A stretch of 64,000 bases of DNA from Shewanella sp. SNU WT4 (GTDB lineage Bacteria > Pseudomonadota > Gammaproteobacteria > Enterobacterales > Shewanellaceae): positions 992,001-1,056,000 of the forward strand of contig NZ_CP041151.1 of the NCBI RefSeq assembly GCF_006494715.1, written 5' to 3'. Below are positions 54,650 through 64,000 of the stretch, piece by piece. The notes under the pieces are model-generated. The model worked only from the letters and a program-made list of their open reading frames with translations. It did no database searches and was not told where the DNA came from. Position 1 is the first letter of the stretch, and each line of letters starts with the position of its first letter. The position numbers and the translations under genes are program-made.

Positions 54650-57133
54650 ATGAGTTGTTTGCGACGACACTTAGCTCTTAGCGCACTGGCTATTGCCGTA
54701 CTTAGTGGTTGCGGCTTGTCAGCGGTATCAAAGCCGGCAGTAGAAATCGATAATCCAGTCAACGCGCCTAAGTTACTGGTAGCCGCGCCGCCCACGGCAA
54801 CTAGCGTCTTAACCTTAGAGCAAATTATGGCGAATCCTGATTGGGTGGGGTTATTGGCGCAAAATCCTTACTTTAGTGCAGATAGCCAAACTATCTATTT
54901 TGAGCGTAAAGCTAGCCAAGCCGCGATAGCTGAGCGTTTTGCGCTAAATCTTGCCGATAAACAAACCCGCCCATTAGCTATTAATGAGCAATATCAAGCT
55001 GCAACTGATGTGATAACTAGCCCAAATGGTCAATATCAGGCGTATGTTTATCAAGGCAATTTATTCATCAAAGAGTTAAGTGACAATCGCTTAGTCCCTA
55101 TTTTGCAAACCTCTAATGCCATTGCTTCCATTCAATTTTTAACGAGTGGCGAGCTTGCTTATTGGCAGCAAGATACTTTATATGCGCTGGATTTAAGCGC
55201 TGGTATTACGCGACAATTAGCTCAATTACAGTGGCAAGCGGCCCCTAATGGGGTGCAAGAGCCAGAGACTTATTTGGCAAAACAGCAACAGCGCTTAATT
55301 GATTTTGTGGCCGCAGAGCATAAGCGCGCTAAAGATAGCGCTGACCATCAAGTGCAGTTGCAAGCACATGACGCAGCCTTAGCACCTGCGCCTTGGTATT
55401 TAGGTGACAATAAACGTTTAGTTGATAAGAGCTTATCCCCCGATGGCCAGTTTATTATCTTAGCTGTGACTGAAGTGAGTGATCCTAAGTCTCTTGGAAA
55501 AGAGCGCGACATTATGCCTAACTATCTTGGTAAAGATGGCTATGTTGATGCCATCCCAGTACGTCCGCGAGTGGCGCATGCGCCAGATGTTGGCCAAGAA
55601 TTTATATTACTCAACTTAAAAACTCATCAACAAACTCCTATTACGATTGAAGGGCTAATTGGGTTTGATGAGGATGTGCTCGCCGCCGTAAAAGATGAGA
55701 ATACTAAGGCTAAGGGCGAGCGCTACAAAAGCGAACAGCAAGTTCGTAAGCTGCAACTAATGCAAGATTGGGGCTGGGATCAAAGCGCGATTCAATGGCA
55801 TGACAGCGAGCCTAAAGTCGCCCTCATGATAGAAGCCTTAGATAATAAAGACCGCTGGCTAGCAACGGTTGATCTAGAGCGCGGTAAGTTAACCACGCAA
55901 GAGCGCCTGCATGATGATGCGTGGGTAAATTATGACTATAACCAGTTTGGCTGGATAAACGACAACTTATATTTTTTATCTGAAAGCAGCGGCTATTCGC
56001 AGCTTTATTTTAAGCCACTTACCGGCAAGATTCGCGCCCTAACTCAGGGGCAATATGTAGTTAGTGACATCAGCCTAAGCCCTGACAAGCAGTACCTGTA
56101 CTACAAGGCCAATAAATCTCACCCAGGTATTTATAACGTTTATCGTGTCAATATTGCCACAGGTGTGAATGAAGCCGTGACCCACTGGGATGGCAACCTT
56201 GATTATCAATTAAGCCCTGACGGCCAATCCTTACTGTTAACCGCCTCGCGTCGCACTGAACCGAACGAGTTGTTTTTACAGGTGATTGGCGGCGATCTCA
56301 CCCAACTTACCGATTTTACCAGCGCAGAATTTAAAGCCTATCCATGGCAAGCGCCGCAAGTTGTGGCTGTGCCATCGACCCATGGCGCTAAAGATATCTA
56401 TGCGCGAGTGTATTTGCCCCAAGGTTTTGATGCCAGCCAAGCCGCTAAGTATCCCGCCGTAATTTTTAATCATGGCGCTGGTTACCTGCAAAACGCTGAC
56501 TACGGATTTTCTGGGTATTTTCGCGAGTTTATGTTTCATAACTTATTAGCGCAGCAAGGCTATGTGGTGATGGACATGGATTTTCGCGGCTCTAAAGGTT
56601 ATGGCCGTGATTGGCGTACGGCAATTTATCGGCAAATGGGGCATCCTGAAGTCGATGATTTGAGTGATGGCATAAAATGGATGCAAGCCAATGCTAATGT
56701 GGACGCCGGTAAAGTGGGAACCTATGGTGGCTCTTACGGCGGGTTCTTAACTTTTATGGCGTTATTTACTCAGCCAGAATTATTCCAAGCTGGCGCGGCA
56801 TTGCGCCCTGTAACTGACTGGGCCCATTACAATGCGCCTTATACCTCTAATATCTTAAATACTCCGGATATTGACCCCATAGCTTATGAGCGCAGTTCAC
56901 CGATAGAGCATGCACAAGGCTTGCAAAAACCATTATTAATCATGACAGGTGTACTAGATGACAACGTCTTTTTTCAAGATAGCGTGCGTTTAGTGCAGCG
57001 GCTCATCGAACTAGAAAAACCTATGTTTGAAACCGCCATTTATCCTGTGGAAGCTCACGGTTTTAAGCAGCCTTCCAGTTGGCTGGATGAATACCGGCGT
57101 ATTTATGCACTCTTTGAGCAAAATCTAAAATGA
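54650..57133 (+). CDS. S9-family prolyl oligopeptidase, lipoprotein (DPP IV-like)
   Basis: A serine peptidase cleaving after proline in short peptides. The 827-residue protein has a lipoprotein signal (lipobox VLSGC, Cys about 21), an N-terminal beta-propeller (about residues 60 to 500, with DPP IV-type repeats) and the catalytic domain: nucleophile Ser in GGSYGGFLTF (about residue 695), Asp in GVLDDNVFF (about 770) and His in EAHGFKQ (about 803). It is probably attached to a membrane facing the periplasm. Length is normal for bacterial DPP IV-type enzymes. Confidence 0.92.
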   Translation: MSCLRRHLALSALAIAVLSGCGLSAVSKPAVEIDNPVNAPKLLVAAPPTATSVLTLEQIMANPDWVGLLAQNPYFSADSQTIYFERKASQAAIAERFALNLADKQTRPLAINEQYQAATDVITSPNGQYQAYVYQGNLFIKELSDNRLVPILQTSNAIASIQFLTSGELAYWQQDTLYALDLSAGITRQLAQLQWQAAPNGVQEPETYLAKQQQRLIDFVAAEHKRAKDSADHQVQLQAHDAALAPAPWYLGDNKRLVDKSLSPDGQFIILAVTEVSDPKSLGKERDIMPNYLGKDGYVDAIPVRPRVAHAPDVGQEFILLNLKTHQQTPITIEGLIGFDEDVLAAVKDENTKAKGERYKSEQQVRKLQLMQDWGWDQSAIQWHDSEPKVALMIEALDNKDRWLATVDLERGKLTTQERLHDDAWVNYDYNQFGWINDNLYFLSESSGYSQLYFKPLTGKIRALTQGQYVVSDISLSPDKQYLYYKANKSHPGIYNVYRVNIATGVNEAVTHWDGNLDYQLSPDGQSLLLTASRRTEPNELFLQVIGGDLTQLTDFTSAEFKAYPWQAPQVVAVPSTHGAKDIYARVYLPQGFDASQAAKYPAVIFNHGAGYLQNADYGFSGYFREFMFHNLLAQQGYVVMDMDFRGSKGYGRDWRTAIYRQMGHPEVDDLSDGIKWMQANANVDAGKVGTYGGSYGGFLTFMALFTQPELFQAGAALRPVTDWAHYNAPYTSNILNTPDIDPIAYERSSPIEHAQGLQKPLLIMTGVLDDNVFFQDSVRLVQRLIELEKPMFETAIYPVEAHGFKQPSSWLDEYRRIYALFEQNLK

Positions 57134-57205
57134 GCTAACTTTCAGTCAACGTATGCTCATCGAAGTTAGCACTTAGCTAAATCAACACTGAATTAAACCC
57201 AATGT

Positions 57206-57249
57206 AAAACTCCAAGCAGAGACGTCATAAAACATCTGCTTGGAGTTTT
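57206..57249 (+). terminator. Rho-independent terminator after the S9 peptidase
   Basis: AAAACTCCAAGCAGA and TCTGCTTGGAGTTTT form a 15-bp stem around a 14-base loop, followed by TTTTG. The rest of the gap to 57503 shows no gene and no recognisable site. Confidence 0.85.
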
Positions 57250-57503
57250 TTGTCTAGATAGTTAATTAAATATTTATCTTGCAGTGTATTTGTGGGCATT
57301 GCTTTGAAAGCAGGTTTCTCGGTGTTAATATCGTTAGCAGAATTGTTGTGTAGTAAGTGCTTTTTGTGGTTATCGATTAAAATTTCACCAGAAATGTGAC
57401 CGTGAACAGTCGGCTATATGATGTAAATGGAATTGTCTGAGGATAGTCTTTGCAACTAATTAAGCATTGATTTATTTATCCTTAGTTTGAAATGGGAAAT
57501 ACT

Positions 57504-58781
57504 ATGATTGATGTTAACAATACCAAGATTGCTATTATCGGCTTGGGATATGTCGGGTTACCATTAGCCGTTGAATTTGGTAAAAAATTCAACACTGTTG
57601 GCTTTGATATTAACTCTCAACGAGTTCGAGAGTTAAATGATGGTATTGATTTAACCTTAGAAATTACTTCTGAAGAGCTTAAAGCCTCTCATCAATTAGC
57701 CATATCTTCAAATATTGACGATATTAGCGACTGTAATGTTTATATAGTGACAGTACCAACGCCCATTAATAAATTCAAAGCCCCTGACTTATCTCCTGTC
57801 ATCAATGCTAGTAAAATGATAGGTAAGCTTATTAAGCTTAACGATATCGTTATTTATGAATCAACAGTTTACCCTGGTGCGACTGAAGAAGTGGCGGTAC
57901 CTGCAATAGAAAAACAGTCAGGCATGAGATTCAACCAAGACTTCTTTGTGGGTTATAGTCCAGAGCGAATAAACCCAGGTGACAAGAGCCATACAGTTAC
58001 TAACATTTTGAAAGTAACCTCAGGTTCAACCCCTGAGATTGGTCAGTTTGTCGATGAATTGTATAAATCTATTATTGTTGCCGGCACCCATTTAGCACCG
58101 TCAATTAAAGTGGCGGAAGCGGCTAAGGTGATTGAAAATACTCAGCGCGATATTAATATTGCCTTGGTCAATGAACTGTCGTTGATTTTTGAGCGCTTAG
58201 ATATAGATACTAATGATGTACTGGATGCCGCAGCCACTAAATGGAATTTTATTAAATTAAAGCCTGGTTTAGTGGGGGGCCATTGTATTGGTGTCGACCC
58301 TTATTATTTAGCGCATAAAGCAGAATCGGTTGGTTTTCATCCACAAATGATCCTATCTGGTCGCAGAACTAACGAAAGTATGGTCGCTCATATTGCTTAT
58401 CGATTGACCAAGTTGATGAATAATAAAAAAATATTTGTACTCGATTCTAATGTATTAGTACTGGGTTATACCTTTAAGGAAAATTGCCCGGATATACGCA
58501 ACTCTAAAGTCGAAGAGTTAATTTCTGAGCTTGAAACACATAACATTAATGTCGATATCTATGATCCTTGGTGTGATGTCGATGAATGTATGAAAGAAAA
58601 TGGCAGACAACTATTAACTGAACTTACGGATAAAAAATATGAGGCCATTATTTTGGCAGTTCCTCATAATGAGTTTTTAGCCTTTAGCGAAGAAAAAATT
58701 AAAAGCTTACAGAAAAAGAAATCAGTAATTTTTGATGTTAAAGGCGTATGGCCAAGACATCTTGTCGATACCAGAATGTAA
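57504..58781 (+). CDS. Nucleotide-sugar dehydrogenase, TviB/WbpO type
   Basis: A 425-residue NAD-dependent UDP-sugar 6-dehydrogenase, closest by eye to TviB/WbpO enzymes that oxidise UDP-N-acetylglucosamine or galactosamine to the uronic acid used in surface polysaccharide. Motifs: IGLGYVGLPLAVEFG (about residues 10 to 24), the catalytic cysteine region GGHCIGVDPYYLAHKAE (about 257 to 273) and GYTFKENCPDIRNSK (about 320 to 334). It is alone here, without polysaccharide genes, and is lower in GC than its neighbours by eye. ATG 57504 with GGGA upstream is preferred over ATG 57492. Confidence 0.88.
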   Translation: MIDVNNTKIAIIGLGYVGLPLAVEFGKKFNTVGFDINSQRVRELNDGIDLTLEITSEELKASHQLAISSNIDDISDCNVYIVTVPTPINKFKAPDLSPVINASKMIGKLIKLNDIVIYESTVYPGATEEVAVPAIEKQSGMRFNQDFFVGYSPERINPGDKSHTVTNILKVTSGSTPEIGQFVDELYKSIIVAGTHLAPSIKVAEAAKVIENTQRDINIALVNELSLIFERLDIDTNDVLDAAATKWNFIKLKPGLVGGHCIGVDPYYLAHKAESVGFHPQMILSGRRTNESMVAHIAYRLTKLMNNKKIFVLDSNVLVLGYTFKENCPDIRNSKVEELISELETHNINVDIYDPWCDVDECMKENGRQLLTELTDKKYEAIILAVPHNEFLAFSEEKIKSLQKKKSVIFDVKGVWPRHLVDTRM

Positions 58782-58788
58782 TAGACTT

Positions 58789-58823
58789 AATCACTTGAGG
58801 TTAATTATTAACCTCAAGTGATT
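58789..58823 (+). terminator. Long perfect palindrome after the nucleotide-sugar dehydrogenase
   Basis: AATCACTTGAGGTTAAT and its complement are separated by a single T, so the real hairpin has a stem of about 15 pairs. Only a short T-rich tail follows, so it may be a terminator, or a different RNA structure. The remaining 58824 to 59180 holds no recognised gene. Confidence 0.6.
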
Positions 58824-59180
58824 TCTTCATTAGTCAGCATTAATTATCTCCTTTTTATCTGGTTTATTTTCCCCTAGCTCTTTACTTGTCGCGCCCTTTT
58901 AACATTCTGCCTATAGCATAAATATCGATTAATATAAATTAACTGTAGATAAATACACTAAGCATGCAGTCAATGCTGGTGCATAACACTATAAGTCCTT
59001 ACTTGACGTTGAATTTGCTCAGTGTTTTAGGCGGTTTTTGATGGAGACGTTAAACTTAACTTATTGATATTGTTTTAGTGTGTTAGTTGCTATCTTGAGC
59101 ATTAAATAGTCGCGCCAAGGCATGCCGATGGAGTTTGCCAAAGTGTCTTGCATGGATGATATGGCTTTAAGGGATATACA

Positions 59181-60332
59181 GTGACAGATACTATCGAAAC
59201 TACTGCTGATACCAGTTACGCTACTGTGATTGAATTAGAGAATCGCTTCTATTATCAATTGATTGTAGGTAAGCAAAAACAGGACGATATGCTTGATGGC
59301 ATGGATGCTGAGGTTGAAGCTGAGTCTTTCAAACTGGATATTGAGCGTCAGGCAGTGTTTGATCGTTTAGCCAAAAAGAAAGAAGCTCGGCGAGTGTTTG
59401 AAGATGTTTCTGGGCAACTGGTATACACCTTAATCCAATCTATTTTATTTCAGCTTGATGACCCGCTTGAAACCCTGAAACACGCAGGGCTTACCAGTAA
59501 GCAGCTGAGTTTAATGGAAATGCTGCAAAGCACTAATGCCGAATTACCTAAATTAAGACCCCAAATCGAAAAAATGGAATGGCTGAGCCGCGAGCTCATC
59601 AACATGGTCAACAGTCCAAGTTTTCGCCATCGCAAACCGCAGCGCGCCTCAGATATTCGCGTTAAAGACATTAAATTAGTCCTTAATTTTATCGGCATTG
59701 AAAATTTACAAGTGCTGGTGCCTTATCTATGTATTCGCACTTGGCTACCCACTGGGCGCGCCAACATGATTTGGACTACGCGTAAATTGTGGCGCTACAT
59801 GTTAGTGACGGCAACCGCGGCGCAAATATTGGCTAAAGAGCAAGGGCTCGATGGCGCCTTTGTCTATACCTGTTCGTTATTGTCGCAACTGGGGACTTCG
59901 GCCATTTTGAGCAATAGCTCGATGATTTTTGACGGTATTTGGGGGCATTGGCTGCGAGAAGCCAATCAAAGCCGTGATAAAGAAATTTACGATGCGGTGA
60001 TTGCCACTGAATTTCCGGCGGAGGCTGTTTATGAGCAAGTGCTTAATCGCAGCGCATCACTCAATTGGGAGTTACTGAGTTTACTCGAATTTGAAGAAAG
60101 TCAGTTTACTCAAGTGCTTAAAGAGTTGGCTGAAACTCGCACCTATGAAGGTTTATCGCCACAAGCGGCTATCGTTGCCCGCGCTAGTTGTTTTTCTAAG
60201 GGGTTATTGCTGCAAGAAATGCGGCAAATTAGTCCTGAAGAAATCCAAGCCATGCATAGCTACTATCACTTAACTAAGCATGAAGTCGCTTTGTTATCTA
60301 AGCAAAATTTCCGAAAATTAGAAATTATGTAA
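59181..60332 (+). CDS. HDOD-domain protein
   Basis: A 383-residue cytoplasmic protein of the HDOD family, regulators without phosphohydrolase activity. An N-terminal acidic and coiled region (about residues 1 to 80) precedes the HDOD domain (about 120 to 300), recognised from QIEKMEWLSRELINMVNSPS and VKDIKLVLNFIGIENLQVLV. Translation starts with GTG 59181; no upstream ATG is better placed. Its target is unknown. In Shewanella-type gene order it precedes argD/astC. Confidence 0.8.
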   Translation: MTDTIETTADTSYATVIELENRFYYQLIVGKQKQDDMLDGMDAEVEAESFKLDIERQAVFDRLAKKKEARRVFEDVSGQLVYTLIQSILFQLDDPLETLKHAGLTSKQLSLMEMLQSTNAELPKLRPQIEKMEWLSRELINMVNSPSFRHRKPQRASDIRVKDIKLVLNFIGIENLQVLVPYLCIRTWLPTGRANMIWTTRKLWRYMLVTATAAQILAKEQGLDGAFVYTCSLLSQLGTSAILSNSSMIFDGIWGHWLREANQSRDKEIYDAVIATEFPAEAVYEQVLNRSASLNWELLSLLEFEESQFTQVLKELAETRTYEGLSPQAAIVARASCFSKGLLLQEMRQISPEEIQAMHSYYHLTKHEVALLSKQNFRKLEIM

Positions 60333-60644
60333 TCCACTCGCGATTGTATTATTATGCTGTTATTGTGCATAGTTAGCGAAATAGTGGTCAACATAGGTTT
60401 TTAGGGACCATAGCTATGCAAAGTGAGCGCATTTATCGGTTTTATTCGCAAGAGTGAGTAAGCGTAAACCTTGATGTAGCTAGTGCGTTGCTCATTTGTT
60501 GTTAAAAACTGGTGTTTCGATCATAAATTCGCTAATAATGGTGTTATATAGATAAGCTGGCGCCGAAAAAACCTCCAATTATTAACGTCGGCGTTGGATG
60601 TGAGCCTGAAAGCTCGTACGTTAAATATAAAAAGGATGCAAAGC
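60333..60644. other. Intergenic region before argD/astC
   Basis: About 310 bases with no gene or clear terminator. Only a few small inverted repeats and the ribosome-binding site AAGGA near 60632 were seen. Confidence 0.4.
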
Positions 60645-61859
60645 ATGAGTAACAAGCCGTCGTTGCAACGCGCACAATTCGATCAAGTCATGGTGCCTAA
60701 CTATGCCCCAGCTAATATCATTCCTGTGCGGGGAGAGGGCAGTCGAGTGTGGGATCAGCAAGGTCGAGAATTTATTGATTTTGCAGGTGGAATAGCCGTT
60801 AACTGCTTAGGTCATTGTCATCCAGCTCTTACTGCGGCCTTAATGGAGCAAGGCAATAAGTTATGGCATTTATCTAATGTGATGACTAATGAGCCTGCGC
60901 TTGCATTAGCAACTACCTTGATTGAGCACACTTTTGCTGAAAAAGTTTACTTTGCCAACTCAGGTACCGAAGCGAACGAAGCGGCCTTAAAGCTTGCTCG
61001 TCGTTATGCCCAAGATAAGTTTTCTAGCGATAAAATTGAAATCATTGCCTTTAACCAAGCCTTCCATGGTCGCACTTTCTTTGCTGTAACAGTAGGTGGA
61101 CAAGCGGCCTATTCCGATGGTTTTGGCCCTAAGCCGCAAGGCGTGACGCACTTGCCGTATAACGATATCGCGGCGCTAGAAGCTCAAGTTTCAGATAAAA
61201 CTTGCGCGATTATGCTGGAACCTTTGCAAGGCGAAGGCGGCATCATTAACGCCACCCCTGAGTTCTTAAGTGCGGTGCGCCGTTTAGCGGATAAACATAA
61301 TGCGCTGGTGATTTATGATGAAGTGCAAACTGGCGTTGGCCGTACAGGCAAGCTGTACGCATACATGCACACTAATATAGTGCCGGATATTTTAACCACA
61401 GCTAAATCTCTCGGTGGCGGCTTCCCGATAGCCGCTATGCTCACCACCTCAGCCATAGCTGCCCACTTTAAAGTGGGTACCCATGGCTCAACCTATGGCG
61501 GTAATCCACTCGCTTGCGCCGTGGCTAATGCGGTATTGGGTCAAGTGTGCCAGCCCCAAGTGTTAGATGGTGTGCGCCAGCGCGAGCAGCTATTTCGTGC
61601 CGGTTTAGCGGCGATTAACGAAAAATATCATGTGTTTAGTACAGTGCGTGGCCAAGGCTTACTGTTAGGCGCAGTGCTCAATGAGCAATACGCGGGTCGC
61701 AGTCGTGACTTCTTACTCGCCAGCTTAGATCAAGGGCTAATGAGTTTAATTGCTGGCCCTAATGTGGTGCGGTTTGCGCCGTCACTCATTATTCCTGAAA
61801 CCGATATTGCCGAAGGCTTAGCTCGCTTTGAGCGCGCAGTTGCGAGTGTGGTTGCTTAA
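60645..61859 (+). CDS. argD: Acetylornithine/succinylornithine aminotransferase
   Basis: A PLP enzyme that uses acetylornithine (arginine synthesis) or succinylornithine (arginine catabolism, AstC). The 404-residue protein has the PLP lysine in [19 protein letters not shown] (about residues 240 to 258), the aspartate pair VIYDEVQTG (about 219 to 227) and [14 protein letters not shown] (about 98 to 111). ATG 60645 with AAGGA upstream is chosen over ATG 60636. The position beside astA and astD suggests a dual ArgD/AstC role. Confidence 0.95.
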   Translation: MSNKPSLQRAQFDQVMVPNYAPANIIPVRGEGSRVWDQQGREFIDFAGGIAVNCLGHCHPALTAALMEQGNKLWHLSNVMTNEPALALATTLIEHTFAEKVYFANSGTEANEAALKLARRYAQDKFSSDKIEIIAFNQAFHGRTFFAVTVGGQAAYSDGFGPKPQGVTHLPYNDIAALEAQVSDKTCAIMLEPLQGEGGIINATPEFLSAVRRLADKHNALVIYDEVQTGVGRTGKLYAYMHTNIVPDILTTAKSLGGGFPIAAMLTTSAIAAHFKVGTHGSTYGGNPLACAVANAVLGQVCQPQVLDGVRQREQLFRAGLAAINEKYHVFSTVRGQGLLLGAVLNEQYAGRSRDFLLASLDQGLMSLIAGPNVVRFAPSLIIPETDIAEGLARFERAVASVVA

Positions 61860-61877
61860 TTTGGGGCGGGAGTAGAT

Positions 61878-61900
61878 AGGCGCCTTCGGGTGCCTTTCTT
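61878..61900 (+). terminator. UUCG hairpin between argD and astA
   Basis: AGGCGCC, loop TTCG, GGTGCCT (one G-U pair), then TTCTTT. A stable tetraloop hairpin with a weak T tail that may slow or partly end transcription before astA. Confidence 0.55.
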
Positions 61901-61914
61901 TCAGGAGACTATCT

Positions 61915-62949
61915 ATGCTCGTTATTCGTCCAATTCGCGCCAGTGATTTTACTGCGCTTAAGCAAATCGCTATTGATTCTGGTCATGGGTTTACGTCGTT
62001 GCCTGTTAATGATGAATTACTTAGCAGCAAAATAGCGCGCTCAGAAGCATCATTTCTTAAAGATGTGGTTACGCCAAGGGATGAAGGTTACTTATTTGTC
62101 TTAGAGGATACTGTTAGCCAGCAAGTGGTGGGTACTTGTGGTCTTGAGGCGGCGGTTGGTATGGATGATGCTTTCTATCATTACCGCTTAGGGACGGAAG
62201 TTTATCATTCTGAACAAATTGATGTGCGTAATGAAGTTGAAACCTTAACCTTATGCCATGACTACACGGGCGCCGCTGAACTTTGTACCTTGTTTTTAAA
62301 AGATGATTACCGCAAAGGTAACAATGGCCGCACTTTATCGCGCAGTCGCTTTTTATTCTTAGCGCAATTTCCTAAGCGCTTTGGTGAACGGGTCATTGCC
62401 GAAATGCGTGGGGTGTCGAATGAGCAAGGTGAATCGCCATTTTACGGTTGGCTGCAAAAGCATTTTATTGGCATTGATTTTGTGTATGCCGATTATCTTT
62501 CGGGCATAGGTCAAAAAGGCTTTATGGCCGAAATGATGCCAAGAAACCCTATCTATGTCGCGCTTTTGCCGCAAGAAGCTCAAGATGTGATTGGTGAAGT
62601 GCATGCCAATACTCGGCCCGCGGTGCGCTTGCTCCACGCCGAAGGTTTTAGGCACCGGGGCTATGTCGATATTTTTGATGGCGGCCCTACGGTTGAATGC
62701 CATTTATCTGACATCCGCGCGGTTTGTGAAAGCCGTCTAGTGAGCGTCAATATAGTCACTAACAATGACGCGCCTATCAGCGCCCCTGTTAAGAGCTACA
62801 TAGTGTCTACTATTCGCCTTGATAACTTCAGAGTCTGTGAAGCTAAATTGGCGATCACCGATGATCTACAAACCGTTGATATTTCGCCTGAGCTTGCCAG
62901 TGCCTTGTTACTGCAAGACGGTGAGACTATTCGCATTTTAGCCATGTAG
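61915..62949 (+). CDS. astA: Arginine N-succinyltransferase
   Basis: AstA is the first enzyme of the arginine succinyltransferase (AST) catabolic pathway, making N2-succinylarginine. The 344-residue protein is of the AstA/AruG type with [20 protein letters not shown] at the start, [20 protein letters not shown] (about residues 68 to 87) and [18 protein letters not shown] (about 245 to 262). Single-subunit form. It lies between argD/astC and astD, 10 bases before astD. Confidence 0.96.
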   Translation: MLVIRPIRASDFTALKQIAIDSGHGFTSLPVNDELLSSKIARSEASFLKDVVTPRDEGYLFVLEDTVSQQVVGTCGLEAAVGMDDAFYHYRLGTEVYHSEQIDVRNEVETLTLCHDYTGAAELCTLFLKDDYRKGNNGRTLSRSRFLFLAQFPKRFGERVIAEMRGVSNEQGESPFYGWLQKHFIGIDFVYADYLSGIGQKGFMAEMMPRNPIYVALLPQEAQDVIGEVHANTRPAVRLLHAEGFRHRGYVDIFDGGPTVECHLSDIRAVCESRLVSVNIVTNNDAPISAPVKSYIVSTIRLDNFRVCEAKLAITDDLQTVDISPELASALLLQDGETIRILAM

Positions 62950-62959
62950 GAAAATAATA

Positions 62960-64000
62960 ATGACTCAATACATTAATGGCCAATGGCTAGCTGGTAATGG
63001 GCCAGCCATGCAATCCTTAGATCCTGGATTAAACCAAGTGATTTGGCAGAGTAATAGCGCTGGTGCTGAACAAGTGAATGCCGCCGTGCTGGCGGCGCGC
63101 GCGGCGCAATTTGCGTGGTTTGCTTTAGGCTTTGCTGGGCGCTTAGCCATAGTCGAAGCGTATCGCAATCAGCTTGAAGGCAATAAACAACTGCTGGCTG
63201 AAACCATAGCGGCCGAAACTGGTAAGCCTTTATGGGAAACACAAACGGAAGCGGCAGCCATGATAGGCAAGATAGCTTTGTCTGTGAGCGCCTATCATCA
63301 GCGCACTGGTGAAACCCATAGTGAAACCGCGGCAGGGCGCGCTGTTTTACGGCATAAACCCCATGGCGTTGTGGCTGTTTTTGGTCCTTATAATTTCCCT
63401 GGGCATTTACCTAATGGCCATATAGTTCCGGCCTTATTGGCAGGCAATACTGTCATCTTCAAACCCTCAGAATTAACCCCCAAAGTTGCCGAATTAATGG
63501 TGACTTTATGGGATAAAGCCAAGCTGCCTGCGGGCGTACTTAACTTAGTGCAAGGCGAAGTGGCAACCGGTAAAGCCTTGGCGGCGCATCCGCAGTTAGA
63601 TGGCTTGTTTTTTACTGGCAGCTCGCGCACTGGCCATTTATTGCATCAACAATTTGCAGGCGATCCCGGCAAAATTTTAGCCTTAGAAATGGGCGGCAAT
63701 AATCCGTTAATCGTTAAAAACGTCGCCAATATCCGCGCGGCTGTGCATGACATTATTCAATCGGCGTATATCTCATCAGGGCAGCGTTGCACTTGTGCGC
63801 GCCGTCTTTACATAGAAGTTGGCGCCGCGGGTGATGCCTTGATAAGCGCGTTAGTTGCAGCGGTTGAGCGTATCGCGGTTAATTCTGCCTTTGCGACGCC
63901 GCAGCCATTTATGGGCTCTATGATTTCAGTGGCGGCGGCTAAAGGCATGGTGGCGGCGCAGGCAAAGCTGATTGCATTGGGTGCAAAATCTTTAGTGACC
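62960..64000 (+). CDS. astD: Succinylglutamic semialdehyde dehydrogenase, cut by window end
   Basis: AstD oxidises N-succinylglutamate 5-semialdehyde in arginine catabolism. The frame is open from ATG 62960 through the last base (347 codons). Aldehyde dehydrogenase motifs are present: [15 protein letters not shown] (about residues 139 to 153), [12 protein letters not shown] (about 220 to 231), catalytic Glu in LEMGGNNPL (about 244) and catalytic Cys in GQRCTCARR (about 278 to 286). The C-terminal 140 or so residues lie beyond the window. Confidence 0.95.
   Translation, partial: MTQYINGQWLAGNGPAMQSLDPGLNQVIWQSNSAGAEQVNAAVLAARAAQFAWFALGFAGRLAIVEAYRNQLEGNKQLLAETIAAETGKPLWETQTEAAAMIGKIALSVSAYHQRTGETHSETAAGRAVLRHKPHGVVAVFGPYNFPGHLPNGHIVPALLAGNTVIFKPSELTPKVAELMVTLWDKAKLPAGVLNLVQGEVATGKALAAHPQLDGLFFTGSSRTGHLLHQQFAGDPGKILALEMGGNNPLIVKNVANIRAAVHDIIQSAYISSGQRCTCARRLYIEVGAAGDALISALVAAVERIAVNSAFATPQPFMGSMISVAAAKGMVAAQAKLIALGAKSLVT

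Overview
The window reads as a chromosome segment from a marine gammaproteobacterium, most probably Shewanella or a close Alteromonadales relative. The evidence is the gene order orn / tRNA-Gly / tsaE-amiB-mutL-miaA-hfq-hflX-hflK-hflC / petABC / sspAB / pabA / argD-astA-astD, together with proteins typical of that group (DUF2333, TIGR04219 barrel protein, DUF1249, SspA/SspB). This assignment is from memory of families and synteny; no database search was run.

Positions 1 to about 12,450 are an AT-richer accessory region abutting the 5' end of dusA, a known integration hot spot. From left to right it holds the end of an IS3-family element; a type II restriction-modification cassette (5-methylcytosine methyltransferase, two small XRE regulators, a PD-(D/E)XK endonuclease, probably SacI family) with two matching 23-bp inverted repeats; an unrecognised gene split by a run of ten G; an ISAs1-family element interrupted in its left terminal repeat by an IS21-family element, with both target duplications intact; a RecA-like ATPase next to a strong inverted repeat; and two related tyrosine integrases.

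Positions 12,536 to 37,987 are backbone: dusA; a small exported protein with an overlapping 38-codon ORF; enoyl-CoA hydratase; copper chaperone; DUF2333 and barrel proteins; tolC; the nudF-DUF1249-cpdA-yqiA-parE-(sugar dehydrogenase)-parC run; bfd behind a Fur-box-like site; an Aer-type chemoreceptor; a 2-hydroxyacid dehydrogenase, phosphodiesterase, MscK-type channel and EamA transporter on the minus strand; psd, rsgA and divergent orn.

Positions 38,000 to 39,170 form the most unusual stretch: six identical tRNA-Gly(GCC) genes, with four degenerate tRNA-like sequences placed between copies 2 to 6, forming a tandem array of about 212 bp period. Beyond it, where queG and nnr stand in E. coli, there is only a short orphan helical protein before tsaE.

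Positions 40,282 to 64,000 continue as backbone: cell wall amidase, mismatch repair, tRNA modification, Hfq, HflX/K/C, cytochrome bc1, SspA/SspB, a GGDEF protein, pabA, an S9 peptidase lipoprotein, an isolated TviB/WbpO-type nucleotide-sugar dehydrogenase, an HDOD protein, and the arginine succinyltransferase genes argD/astC, astA and astD (cut by the window end).
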